The notes below the pieces were generated by a model. The model worked only from the letters and a program-made list of their open reading frames with translations. It did not search any database and was not told where the DNA came from. Both the position numbers and the translations under genes were made by a program. DNA of 64,000 nucleotides from Flavimaribacter sediminis (GTDB taxonomy: Bacteria > Pseudomonadota > Alphaproteobacteria > Rhizobiales > Rhizobiaceae): contig NZ_JAICBX010000005.1 in NCBI RefSeq assembly GCF_019492055.1, positions 248,001-312,000 of the forward strand, given 5' to 3'. Shown here in pieces: positions 8,370 to 16,572 of this stretch (within the stretch, counting starts at the first letter, position 1; every line of letters begins with the position of its first letter).

Positions 8370-8385
8370 ATTATGGATACATAAT
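8370..8385. promoter_or_regulatory. GntR operator-like palindrome ATTATG-GATA-CATAAT
   Basis: A 6-bp inverted repeat with a 4-base centre, close to the TGTATACA-type sites bound by many FadR-subfamily GntR proteins. It lies 58 bases before the start of the substrate-binding-protein gene in an AT-rich promoter region, a position suited to repression of the transport operon. Confidence 0.5.
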
Positions 8386-8442
8386 TTTTGCATTTATCAG
8401 ATGCTTAAAGTTGTCGGGCTTTTCGCCCGCAGGGAGGAAATC

Positions 8443-9654
8443 ATGAACAGACGCAATTTCGTTGCGGCGGCTGCAAAAACCGTCGCCGCAGCAGGCATGG
8501 CGGCGCTTCTCGCCGGAACCGCTCTGGCCGCCGACACCATAAAGCTGGGCGCCGTTGCGCCCAAGACCGGACCACTGGCTGGCGGATCGACCGTCACCCA
8601 CTGGCCGAGCATCGAGCTCTGGGTCAAGCAGACCAACGACAAGGGCGGCCTCAAGCTCAAAGACGGTCAGAAGATGATCGAACTGATCGAGTATGACGAC
8701 AAGACCGACCCGGGCGAGCACATCAAGGCCGTGCAGCGCGCAATCACGCAGGACGAAGTCGACTTCCTGATTGCGCCCTACGGCACAGGTTTCAACGTGG
8801 CCGTTGCGCCGATCTACGCCAAGTACGGCTATCCCCAGATTGCTGTGACGTCCATTTCCGATCTCATCGGCGAACTGACCGAACGCTATCCGGGCCTGTT
8901 CTTCACGCTCGGAGACACGACGTCCTTCGTCAACGGCGTCAAGGACATCCTCGTCAAGATGCGTGACGACGGCGTGATCGGCAACAAGGTCGCCATGGTC
9001 AATGTCGCCGACGCCTTCGGCATAGAGCTCGCCGAAGTGGCGCGTCCTATCTTCACCGAGGCCGGATTCGACATCGTCTACGACAAATCCTACCCGCTGG
9101 GCACGCCGGATCTCTCGCCCGTCGTCAAGGGCGCAAAGGCCACAAATCCCGACGCATTCGTCGCGTGGTCCTACCCGCCGGACACGTTCGCGATCACCGA
9201 GCAGGCGGCGATCGAGAATCTCGACGTCAAGGCCTTCTACACGGCGGTCGCCACAGCCTTCCCCGCCTATGGCGGGAAGTTCGGATCGAAGATCAACGGC
9301 GTGCTCGGCGCAGGTGGCGTCAATCCCGATACGCCGGCAATCGCGGAATACCGCAAGGCCCACAAGGAATTGATGGGCCAGGAACCCGATTACTGGGCTT
9401 CGGCGAACACCTACGCGAGCATGCAGATCCTCGGGCAGGCGATCGAAGGCGTCGGCAGCACCGACAGGGAAGCCGTCACCCAGTATCTGAAGGAAAACGA
9501 GTTCGACACGATCATGGGACCGATCGTCTTCGACGAGCAGGTTTCCAACCGGTTCTGGACCGTCGGCCAGTGGCAGGACGGCGTCTTCCGCGGCGTCGCC
9601 TCGTCCAACATGGACGGCGCCGTTCCGGTGATTGCGAAATCCGGCTGGGAATAA
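8443..9654 (+). CDS. ABC transporter substrate-binding protein, branched-chain amino acid (HAAT) type
   Basis: A 403-residue periplasmic binding protein (type 1 fold). The N-terminus MNRRNFVAAAAK followed by a hydrophobic stretch and ALAAD is a signal peptide with a twin-arginine-like RRNF motif. The mature part begins IKLGAVAPKTGPLAGG, typical of LivK-like proteins. The ATG at 8443 has GGGAGGAAA upstream; the frame opens 42 bases earlier without support. It is first in an operon with two permease and two ATPase genes and an aldehyde dehydrogenase. The family also carries urea, amides, aromatic acids and other small molecules, and the downstream aryl-type aldehyde dehydrogenase hints at a non-amino-acid ligand. 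The ligand cannot be read from the sequence. Confidence 0.88.
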   Translation: MNRRNFVAAAAKTVAAAGMAALLAGTALAADTIKLGAVAPKTGPLAGGSTVTHWPSIELWVKQTNDKGGLKLKDGQKMIELIEYDDKTDPGEHIKAVQRAITQDEVDFLIAPYGTGFNVAVAPIYAKYGYPQIAVTSISDLIGELTERYPGLFFTLGDTTSFVNGVKDILVKMRDDGVIGNKVAMVNVADAFGIELAEVARPIFTEAGFDIVYDKSYPLGTPDLSPVVKGAKATNPDAFVAWSYPPDTFAITEQAAIENLDVKAFYTAVATAFPAYGGKFGSKINGVLGAGGVNPDTPAIAEYRKAHKELMGQEPDYWASANTYASMQILGQAIEGVGSTDREAVTQYLKENEFDTIMGPIVFDEQVSNRFWTVGQWQDGVFRGVASSNMDGAVPVIAKSGWE

Positions 9655-9670
9655 GCCGTTGTCGCAGGCC

Positions 9671-9694
9671 GCGTCCGGACATTTGTCCGGGCGC
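9671..9694 (+). terminator. Intercistronic hairpin after the binding-protein gene
   Basis: GCGTCCGGACA and TGTCCGGGCGC pair over 11 positions with one G-U pair. It sits 17 bases after the binding-protein stop and has no long T run. Such hairpins often let binding-protein mRNA accumulate above permease mRNA by partial termination or 3' end protection. Confidence 0.4.
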
Positions 9695-9736
9695 GTCACT
9701 CTTTGCAGCCGTTAGAACACCAGGTTTCGGGCTTCG

Positions 9737-10600
9737 ATGGATATAATCATTTCCGGGTTGCTGCTCGGAGGCACTTACGCACTCATGGCCATGGGGCTGA
9801 ACCTGCAATACGGTGTCGCCCGGATCATGAATCTCGCCAATGGCGAAATGCTGGTGCTGGGCGCTCTGGCCGCCTTTACTTTCTATGTCAGCATACAGCT
9901 CAGCCCGCTTCTGACGATGTTTATCGTCGCGCCCGCAGCCTTTCTTTTCAACTGGCTGATCTACCGCTTTCTCCTGCGCCCTCTCGTGCGCCGCGCAAAG
10001 AACCAGGGACAGCTGGAAGTCGACTCGATCCTCGCGACCTTCGGCATGAGTTTCGCGCTTGTCGGCGTCATGGTGAGCATACAGGGCGGCTATTTTACCT
10101 ATTCCTTTCTCGCAGACCCCTTCTCGATCCTCGGCACGACCGTTGCGCTCAACAGGTTTATCGCCTTCATCCTGGCCGTCATAATCGGGCTCGCGCTCTA
10201 TCTGTGGCTTCATCGCTCTCGTCCCGGCATGGCTGTCCGGGCGGTCGCCGTCAGCAGCGACGCCTCGAAACTCGTCGGCATAAACGTCGCGCGCGTTTCG
10301 GCGATGGCCTTTGCGCTGGGCGGCGCGATAACGGCCGTCGGCGGAACGCTGATCTCCACCTTCATTACGCTGGACGCCTCGATCGGCGTCATCTTCACGA
10401 TGAAAGCCCTGATCATCGTGATCATGGGCGGCGTTGGCGACATTCGCGGCGCAATCATCGCGGCGGCGATTCTCGGACTTGTGGAAACGGCCGTGGCGTC
10501 GCTGATCGATCCGGGGCTGACGCTCGCAGCCGCCTATCTGATCTTCCTGCTGGTTCTCCTGTTCCGCCCGCAAGGACTTTTTGGAAGGCGCGCGACATGA
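9737..10600 (+). CDS. livH: Branched-chain-type ABC transporter permease, LivH family
   Basis: 287 residues, almost entirely hydrophobic with about eight membrane segments. The N-terminal GLLLGGTYALMAMGLNLQYG and VARIMNLANGEML are the family hallmark. The EAA-like cytoplasmic loop lies in GMAVRAVAVSSDASKLVGIN, where the ATPases dock. It pairs with the LivM-type permease, whose ATG overlaps this stop in ATGA. No strong Shine-Dalgarno is visible before the ATG. Confidence 0.92.
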   Translation: MDIIISGLLLGGTYALMAMGLNLQYGVARIMNLANGEMLVLGALAAFTFYVSIQLSPLLTMFIVAPAAFLFNWLIYRFLLRPLVRRAKNQGQLEVDSILATFGMSFALVGVMVSIQGGYFTYSFLADPFSILGTTVALNRFIAFILAVIIGLALYLWLHRSRPGMAVRAVAVSSDASKLVGINVARVSAMAFALGGAITAVGGTLISTFITLDASIGVIFTMKALIIVIMGGVGDIRGAIIAAAILGLVETAVASLIDPGLTLAAAYLIFLLVLLFRPQGLFGRRAT

Positions 10601-11523
10601 ACGGCAAGGAGGTCCAGAGCCTGACGGCGATAATCGTCTGCATCATTGCGGCTGCCTGCTTTCCGTTGATCGCAGACGGATACTGGATGAGCATTGGCGT
10701 CACGGCGATGATGTATATGGCGCTGGCGACGAGCTGGGCGCTGTTTTCCGGCCCCACGCACTACATTTCGCTGGCGACCGCGGCGTTCTTCGGGATCGGC
10801 GGCTACCTGGTCGGCACCGGCATGAGCGACTACGACCTGTCGTTCTGGCTGATGATGGCGATTTCCGCAGTCGTTGCGACCGTGCTCGCCGCCTTGATCG
10901 GCCTTGCGACGCTGCGGCTTTCCGGCGTCTATTTCGTGATTTTCACGCTGGGTCTGGCGGAAATGATCCGCAACCTGGTGTCATGGGTTCAAAACAACTT
11001 CCTAGGTTCGCGCGGCCTATACGTGCTGACGGATTTTACCGACGCCGACATCTACTGGATGCTGCTGACAGTGGCGGCCGCGGTGTATCTCCTGGGTTGG
11101 CTGATCAACCGCTCGCGTCTCGGCTTCGCGCTGCGCATCATCGGCAATGACGAGACTGTGGCGCGGCACGTCGGCATCAACACTGCCTGGTCGAAGGTGC
11201 TGCTGTTCATGACAACCGGCTTCTTCGCGGCGATTGTCGGCGCAATCATCGCGCCACGTTATTCCTACATCGAACCCAATCTGGTGTTCAAACCGGAACT
11301 CAGCTTCCTTGTCGTGATCATGGCGCTGCTCGGCGGCACGCATCGCCTTTGGGGGCCAATTGTCGGCGTGATCCCCTTCACCCTGCTCTGGGAGGCGATC
11401 AGCATCTCGTTTCCCAACTACACGACGCTGCTTCTTGGACTCGCGTTCCTGTTGATTGTCTACTTCATTCCGCGCGGTCTCATCGGGCTGATCGAGGATC
11501 TGGTCGAGAGGTCGCGCGCATGA
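10597..11523 (+). CDS. livM: Branched-chain-type ABC transporter permease, LivM family
   Basis: 308 residues with about eight to nine membrane segments. MYMALATSWALFSGPTHYISLAT and FFGIGGYLVGTG match the conserved LivM N-terminal region, and RSRLGFALRIIGNDETVARHVGIN is the ATPase-contact loop. The start codon overlaps the LivH stop by four bases and its own stop overlaps the next start, so the permeases and ATPases are translationally coupled. It forms the heterodimeric channel with the preceding gene product. Confidence 0.92.
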   Translation: MNGKEVQSLTAIIVCIIAAACFPLIADGYWMSIGVTAMMYMALATSWALFSGPTHYISLATAAFFGIGGYLVGTGMSDYDLSFWLMMAISAVVATVLAALIGLATLRLSGVYFVIFTLGLAEMIRNLVSWVQNNFLGSRGLYVLTDFTDADIYWMLLTVAAAVYLLGWLINRSRLGFALRIIGNDETVARHVGINTAWSKVLLFMTTGFFAAIVGAIIAPRYSYIEPNLVFKPELSFLVVIMALLGGTHRLWGPIVGVIPFTLLWEAISISFPNYTTLLLGLAFLLIVYFIPRGLIGLIEDLVERSRA

Positions 11524-12251
11524 CGACCGGCTCCACCCTTCTCACCGTCAGGAACGTCACCAAGCGCTTCGGCGGTCTTGTCGCCGTCAACGACATGACC
11601 TTCGATGTGCAGGAGCACGAGGTCATGGGCATCATCGGCCCGAACGGCTCCGGCAAGACGACGATGATGAACCTGATCTCCGGCGCGCTGCCTGTCACAA
11701 GCGGCGCAATCGACATGCGCGGCCATCTGCTTTCGCAGGCGCCGGCCCACGAGATCGCGCGGCTTGGCGTCGCCCGCACGTTTCAGCTCGTCCGGGTGCT
11801 GTCGGGTCTGAGCGTCATCGAGAACGTGATGGCAGGCGCGGTGTTCGGTCACCGCCGCCGCTGGGGCAACGAGGCGCGCTTTTTCGCCGAAGCTTTACTT
11901 GAGCGCATCGGGCTCGGCGCACATCGGCATCAGCCAGTGTCCTCTTTGACCTACATAGATCAGAAGCGTCTGGAAATCGCCCGCGCGGTCGCCGGCGAAC
12001 CTGCGGTCCTGCTGCTCGACGAATGGCTGGCGGGGCTTAACCCGACCGAATTGCAGATCGGCATGGACCTGGTCGCAAGCCTGCGCGAGGAAGGCCGCAC
12101 CGTGATCCTGGTGGAGCACGTCATGGATGCGATCCGGTCATTGTGCGACCGCTGCGTGGTGATGAATTCCGGCAGCAAAATCGCCGAGGGCGCGCCAGAC
12201 GAAGTGCTTTCCGACGCTGAAGTCATCCGCGCCTATCTGGGAGACGAGTGA
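11520..12251 (+). CDS. livG: Branched-chain-type ABC transporter ATP-binding protein, LivG family
   Basis: 243 residues with Walker A GPNGSGKTT (about residue 38), Walker B VLLLDEW and the LivG-specific AGLNPTE segment, followed by the switch His in VILVEHVM. The ABC signature reads SLTYIDQKRLEIARA rather than LSxGQ; similar departures occur in a LivG subgroup and need not mean loss of activity. The start overlaps the livM stop (ATGA). It forms the ATPase heterodimer with the LivF-type protein encoded next. Confidence 0.9.
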   Translation: MTTGSTLLTVRNVTKRFGGLVAVNDMTFDVQEHEVMGIIGPNGSGKTTMMNLISGALPVTSGAIDMRGHLLSQAPAHEIARLGVARTFQLVRVLSGLSVIENVMAGAVFGHRRRWGNEARFFAEALLERIGLGAHRHQPVSSLTYIDQKRLEIARAVAGEPAVLLLDEWLAGLNPTELQIGMDLVASLREEGRTVILVEHVMDAIRSLCDRCVVMNSGSKIAEGAPDEVLSDAEVIRAYLGDE

Positions 12252-13351
12252 TGCTTGACGTCGGCAATGTTTCAGTCTCCTACGGCATGCACAGGGCTCT
12301 GTCCGAGGTTTCGATCGCGGTTGGCCAGAAGGAAATCGTCGTCATTCTCGGCGCCAACGGCGCGGGCAAGAGCACGCTTCTGAAATCCATCGCCGGCATG
12401 TGCGAGGGTTCGGTGGCCGGGCGCATCGCGCTTGACGGCGAGGACATCACGACCCTGGAGCCGCATGACATCGTGGACCGCGGCGTCGCTTTCGTTCCGG
12501 AGGGGCGCGGCATCTTCGGCGACCTGACGGTCGCGGAAAACCTGTTGCTCGGCGCCTATTCGCAACGGGCGCGAGAGAGGCAAGACGCCAACCTTTCCTG
12601 GATCTATTCGCTTTTTCCGAAACTGACCGAACGCCGAAACCAGGTTGCGCGGACCATGTCCGGCGGCGAACAGCAGATGGTAGCAATCGGCCGGGCGATG
12701 ATGGCTGACCCGAAGATTCTCATGCTCGACGAACCGTCGCTGGGACTTTCTCCGCTGCTTTGCAAGGAACTGTTTCAGAGCCTCGCCCATATCAGCGACG
12801 CCGGAATGGGCGTGCTGCTTGTCGAGCAGAACGCCAAGCAGAGCCTGGCGATCGCCGACAGGGGCTACCTGATCGAAAATGGCGAGATAACGGGAAGCGG
12901 CGACGCCGCTTCGTTGCTGAACGATCCCGCCGTGCAGGCCGCCTATCTCGGCGCCGGAAGCACAAAGCCGCCGGGCGGCAGGCAGACAAGCACGCCGACC
13001 GCGCCAGCTGCTTCCGAAAAACATTTCATTCGGCCCGGCGGAGCAACCCACAACCCGGCCAACACGGATGCGCTGGCGGGCGAATCCATAACCAGCATGA
13101 TATCAAGGGCTGCGGGATCAGCCCAGGGACGCTACACAGCCGCTAGACCTGTATCGAAACCCTCGACAGGTCAACCGCCTGCAGCGTCGCGTTCAGTGTC
13201 GATCGCCCCGGACGCAAGCGCGAAGCGCGACCCGGAGGTCGCCCGGATCATTGCTGAAATCGAACAGGCCGCGCGCACGGCAATGTCCGGCGGCGCAAAC
13301 GCCGCCGACAGGAACTCACACAGAACGGAGGATGACCACGATGGCTCGTAA
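12251..13351 (+). CDS. livF: Branched-chain-type ABC transporter ATP-binding protein, LivF family, with a long C-terminal tail
   Basis: 366 residues, about 130 longer than a usual LivF. Residues 1-235 are a normal ATPase: Walker A GANGAGKST, signature MSGGEQQMVAIGRA, Walker B ILMLDEP and the switch His region VLLVEQNA. From about residue 238 (base 12960) a Pro/Ser/Thr/Ala-rich tail begins (STKPPGGRQTSTPTAPAAS...) and ends in a probable amphipathic helix (DPEVARIIAEIEQAARTA). The tail stays in one frame to the stop and overlaps the start of the aldehyde dehydrogenase, so it does not look like a sequencing slip. ATG at 12251 overlaps the livG stop; a GTG at 12248 is one codon upstream. Confidence 0.9.
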   Translation: MLDVGNVSVSYGMHRALSEVSIAVGQKEIVVILGANGAGKSTLLKSIAGMCEGSVAGRIALDGEDITTLEPHDIVDRGVAFVPEGRGIFGDLTVAENLLLGAYSQRARERQDANLSWIYSLFPKLTERRNQVARTMSGGEQQMVAIGRAMMADPKILMLDEPSLGLSPLLCKELFQSLAHISDAGMGVLLVEQNAKQSLAIADRGYLIENGEITGSGDAASLLNDPAVQAAYLGAGSTKPPGGRQTSTPTAPAASEKHFIRPGGATHNPANTDALAGESITSMISRAAGSAQGRYTAARPVSKPSTGQPPAASRSVSIAPDASAKRDPEVARIIAEIEQAARTAMSGGANAADRNSHRTEDDHDGS

Positions 13352-14801
13352 TTTCGAAGGAATATACGCCGGCGGCGGATGGGTTGGGACCAGCTCGAAG
13401 TTCAAGGTCATGAACCCCGCCGACGGATCGGTGTGGGCGGAAGCGCCTGACGCCAGTCTCAGCGATGTGAGGCGCGCCATCCAGACGGCGCAGGACGCGT
13501 TCGAGGGCTGGGCCGCCCTGCCCCATACCGAGCGCGCCCTTTACATGCTCAAACTCGCCGACGAGTTTGAGAAACGAACGGACGATCTTGTCACGGCGCT
13601 TCAGGGCGAAGGCGGCGGATGGTTCGGCAAGGGCATGTTCGAAGCCCATTACGTGGTCGAGGTCTTCCGGGCCGCGGCTGCAATGAACTACCAGTCCATC
13701 GGCGAAATCCTGCCGTCCGAGCACAACAAGGTGTCGATGGTGGTTCGGCGTCCGATGGGCGTTGTCTCGGTCATCTCGCCCTGGAATTTCCCGGCGATCC
13801 TTTCGTCGCGAAGCTTCGCCATTCCGCTTGCCGCCGGCAACACGATCGTCCTGAAACCTTCGGAAGAAACGCCCTATAGCGGCGGACTGATCTTCGCCGA
13901 AGTGTGCGAGGCCGCCGGATTGCCGGACGGTGTGTTCAATGTCGTCACGTGTTCCCGGGACAATATCCAGGCGATTGGCGACGAACTGATCGAGAACCCG
14001 CTCATCAAGGGTATTTCCTTTACCGGGTCGACTGCGGTCGGCCGCATGGTCGCGGCGAAGGCCGGCGCTCATCTGAAAAAGGTCTGCGTCGAACTGGGCG
14101 GCAAGGATTCACTGATCGTCTGCGATGACACGGATCTGGAAAAAGCAGCCCAGCTCGCCAATTTCGGCAGCTTCATGCACCAGGGTCAGATCTGCATGAG
14201 CGTGGAAAAGGTCCTGGTGCAGGAGAAGGTCTATGACGCGTTCCTCAAGCTCTTCGTCGAGCGCGCCGCCAAGCTCAAGGTCGGCAATCCGCTCGACGAC
14301 AACGCAAATGTCATCGGTCCGCTGATCAACGACAAGCAGGCGAACCAGGTTCGCGAACAGCTCGAAGACGCCGTGGCGCGCGGCGCCAAGGTGGAACTCG
14401 GCGGCGGCATCAACGGTCGTTTCGTAGAGCCGACGATCCTGACCGGCGTAACGCCGGACATGTTGATCTACCAGAGGGAGACCTTCGGCCCCGTTGTTCC
14501 GGTCATCCCGTTCAAGACGGATGACGAAGCGGTGGCGATCGCCAACGACACCGAGTACGGACTGTCGTCCGGCGTGCTGACAGCCAACGAAAGCCGAGGT
14601 CTCGCCATCGCCTCGGCGCTGGAAACCGGCATGTGCCACATCAATTGCACCTCTGTGAACGACGAGCCGCACATTCCCTTTGGCGGCGCGAAATCGTCGG
14701 GCGTCGGCCGGCATGGAGGCCGCTGGTCGAACGAAACCTTCACCGAAACACGCTGGATCACACTGGATCGCGGACAGCGTCCCATTCCGCCGGTGTTCTG
14801 A
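13341..14801 (+). CDS. NAD(P)-dependent aldehyde dehydrogenase, aryl-aldehyde/vanillin dehydrogenase-like
   Basis: 486 residues covering the full ALDH fold. SPWNFPAILSSR and KPSEETPYS belong to the coenzyme-binding region, FTGSTAVG is the Rossmann glycine motif, ELGGKDS carries the general-base Glu, and HQGQICMS contains the catalytic Cys. The C-terminal GRWSNETFTETRWITLDRG and RPIPPVF resemble benzaldehyde, salicylaldehyde or vanillin dehydrogenases more than betaine aldehyde dehydrogenases. I prefer the ATG at 13341, nine bases after GGAGG; an ATG at 13332 is also in frame but too near that site. The gene overlaps the livF tail by 11 bases, so it is part of the transport operon and probably oxidises an aldehyde made from the imported compound. 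Confidence 0.87.
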   Translation: MARNFEGIYAGGGWVGTSSKFKVMNPADGSVWAEAPDASLSDVRRAIQTAQDAFEGWAALPHTERALYMLKLADEFEKRTDDLVTALQGEGGGWFGKGMFEAHYVVEVFRAAAAMNYQSIGEILPSEHNKVSMVVRRPMGVVSVISPWNFPAILSSRSFAIPLAAGNTIVLKPSEETPYSGGLIFAEVCEAAGLPDGVFNVVTCSRDNIQAIGDELIENPLIKGISFTGSTAVGRMVAAKAGAHLKKVCVELGGKDSLIVCDDTDLEKAAQLANFGSFMHQGQICMSVEKVLVQEKVYDAFLKLFVERAAKLKVGNPLDDNANVIGPLINDKQANQVREQLEDAVARGAKVELGGGINGRFVEPTILTGVTPDMLIYQRETFGPVVPVIPFKTDDEAVAIANDTEYGLSSGVLTANESRGLAIASALETGMCHINCTSVNDEPHIPFGGAKSSGVGRHGGRWSNETFTETRWITLDRGQRPIPPVF

Positions 14802-14812
14802 GGAGATACGAG

Positions 14813-16357
14813 ATGAACACCTTCATCACCCTTGTCATACTTGCACTGATCGTCATCGCGATCGCCGTGGTTCTGATCGCCTATTTCTATCATCGCTCGA
14901 CGCGCGAGGTCAGCCTGATCAGGACCGGCGTTGGCGGACGGCGGGTCGTGATGGACGGCGGCGTTATCGCCATTCCGTATTTTCAGGATATCGGCCGGGT
15001 CAACATGCAGACCTTGCGGCTCGATGTGCAACGCAACGGGAACCAGGCGCTGATCACAAGAGACAGGATGCGCGTGGACATCTCCGCGGAATTCTACGTT
15101 TCGGTGGAGCCGGAGGAAGAGGCCATCGCCAGAGCGTCGCAAACGCTAGGCAACAGGACCTTCGACGCCGACCGGCTGAAGGGTCTGATCGAAGGCAAGC
15201 TGGTCGATACGCTGAGATCAGAAGCCGCCAAGCGGACAATGGACGAACTGCACGAAAACCGTTCGGAATTCGCCGCAGCTGTGCGAGAGGCGCTGAAAGA
15301 TACCCTTGCCCGCAACGGATTGTCGCTCGACAGCGTATCGCTCTCTGCGCTCGACCAGACGCCCTTCGCGTCGCTGGACGAGAACAACGCCTTCAACGCC
15401 GTCGGCATGCGCAGGCTCGCCGAAGTGATCGCGACGTCCAAGAAGGAACGCGCCGACATCGATACCGACGCGGACGTCGCCGTGCACCGGGCGGCGATGG
15501 AGTCTAGCAAGCGCAAGCTGCAGATCGACCTGGAGCGGCAGGCGGCCGAAATCGAGCAATCAAGGGAACTGGAAAGCCTGAGGGCCAGCCAGATCGCCGA
15601 GATCGCCGCAAGAAAGGCCGAGGGTGAGCGGGCGGCCAGCGAAGCCCGCATCCGGATGGAGCAGGAAATCCGCAAGGCCGACATCGCCCGCGAACAGGCC
15701 ATCAAGGAGGCTGAACAGGACCGCGCCATCGCCAATGCGAAAAAGACGCAGGATGAGAGCAAGGCGATCGCCGCAGCGGATCTGGCGCGGGCGGCAGCCG
15801 TAGAGGCGGCCGAAGCCATTGCGACGGCGAGAGCGCTGGCTGAAGCGCAGCGTGCGAGCGACGTCGCCATGGTCGCGGCGCGTCGGGACCAGCAGGTCTC
15901 GCGGGAAGAACTGGTCTCGCGCGCGAAAGCCGAAGCCGAGGCGTCAATCGAACAGGCAAAGGCTGCGAAGCTGCGCATCGCGACAATGAAAGAGGAAATG
16001 ACCGCCCGGGCAGAGGGCAACAGGGCCCTCAACGAGGCGGAAAACCTGCTGACCGCGGAAATCGCCGAATTGCGGACCAACCTCGCGCGCCTGGAAGCGC
16101 TGCCGGGAATTGTGGAACAGCTGGTCAAACCCGCCGAGAAAATCGAATCGATCAAGGTCCACCACGTGACCGGCGGTTACGGCTACGCCAGGATCAGGGA
16201 CGAGAACGACAAATCGCCGGTCAACGCGACGATCGACTCGATACTCGACATGGCCGCTCAGCTTCCTTCATTGCGAAAGATCAGCCGGATCGTGGACGAG
16301 GACATCGAAAATCCGGCTTCAGCCAGCGAGCCGAAACCGGACAAAAATCAGGATTAA
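14813..16357 (+). CDS. Flotillin-like SPFH/band 7 membrane protein
   Basis: 514 residues. An N-terminal membrane anchor (LVILALIVIAIAVVLIAYFY) is followed by an SPFH/PHB domain (about residues 35-200: VSLIRTGVGGRRVVMDGGV) and a long Ala/Glu/Lys/Arg-rich coiled coil (about 215-430), then a short C-terminal region with VEQLVKPAEKIESIKVHHVTG, typical of flotillins. Such proteins form ring-like membrane scaffolds. AGGAGA lies six bases before the ATG, and the gap to the aldehyde dehydrogenase stop is only 11 bases, so it appears to be in the same transcript as the ABC transporter, an uncommon arrangement. The YqiK/YuaG group is the nearest relation I recognise. The partner proteins NfeD or YqiJ are not seen nearby. 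Confidence 0.87.
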   Translation: MNTFITLVILALIVIAIAVVLIAYFYHRSTREVSLIRTGVGGRRVVMDGGVIAIPYFQDIGRVNMQTLRLDVQRNGNQALITRDRMRVDISAEFYVSVEPEEEAIARASQTLGNRTFDADRLKGLIEGKLVDTLRSEAAKRTMDELHENRSEFAAAVREALKDTLARNGLSLDSVSLSALDQTPFASLDENNAFNAVGMRRLAEVIATSKKERADIDTDADVAVHRAAMESSKRKLQIDLERQAAEIEQSRELESLRASQIAEIAARKAEGERAASEARIRMEQEIRKADIAREQAIKEAEQDRAIANAKKTQDESKAIAAADLARAAAVEAAEAIATARALAEAQRASDVAMVAARRDQQVSREELVSRAKAEAEASIEQAKAAKLRIATMKEEMTARAEGNRALNEAENLLTAEIAELRTNLARLEALPGIVEQLVKPAEKIESIKVHHVTGGYGYARIRDENDKSPVNATIDSILDMAAQLPSLRKISRIVDEDIENPASASEPKPDKNQD

Positions 16358-16365
16358 CGATCGAA

Positions 16366-16572
16366 CTAGAGACGGGCTGTGACGGGATAATTGTTGTTTG
16401 CGTGCCGCCACCGGGACCTTGTCTCGGTTGCGACGATCGGCGCATAGCGGTGGCGTCCACCACCGAATTCCATATCTTCTCGGGCCAAACGCATGCTTTC
16501 ACGCAGCATCGTCACCGCAATAATGCAGCCTGCAAAAGATATAATACTTATCGTCAGGATAATAAGAACCAT
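16366..16572 (-). CDS. Small single-span membrane protein, unknown function
   Basis: 68 residues starting at the ATG at 16572, five bases after GGGAGAG; an upstream in-frame ATG at 16623 lacks such a site. One membrane helix (VLIILTISIISFAGCIIAV) is followed by a charged tail (MLRESMRLAREDMEFGGG, then Arg-rich). It converges on the flotillin gene, with eight bases between the stops. I do not recognise the family. The ribosome site and the clean membrane helix argue for a real gene. Confidence 0.55.
   Translation of the reverse strand: MVLIILTISIISFAGCIIAVTMLRESMRLAREDMEFGGGRHRYAPIVATETRSRWRHANNNYPVTARL

Noticed and set aside
12251-13351. Frameshift or gene fusion explaining the long LivF
   Set aside because: The ATPase part is complete and the tail is in frame to a stop that overlaps the next gene; nothing resembles a second known domain.
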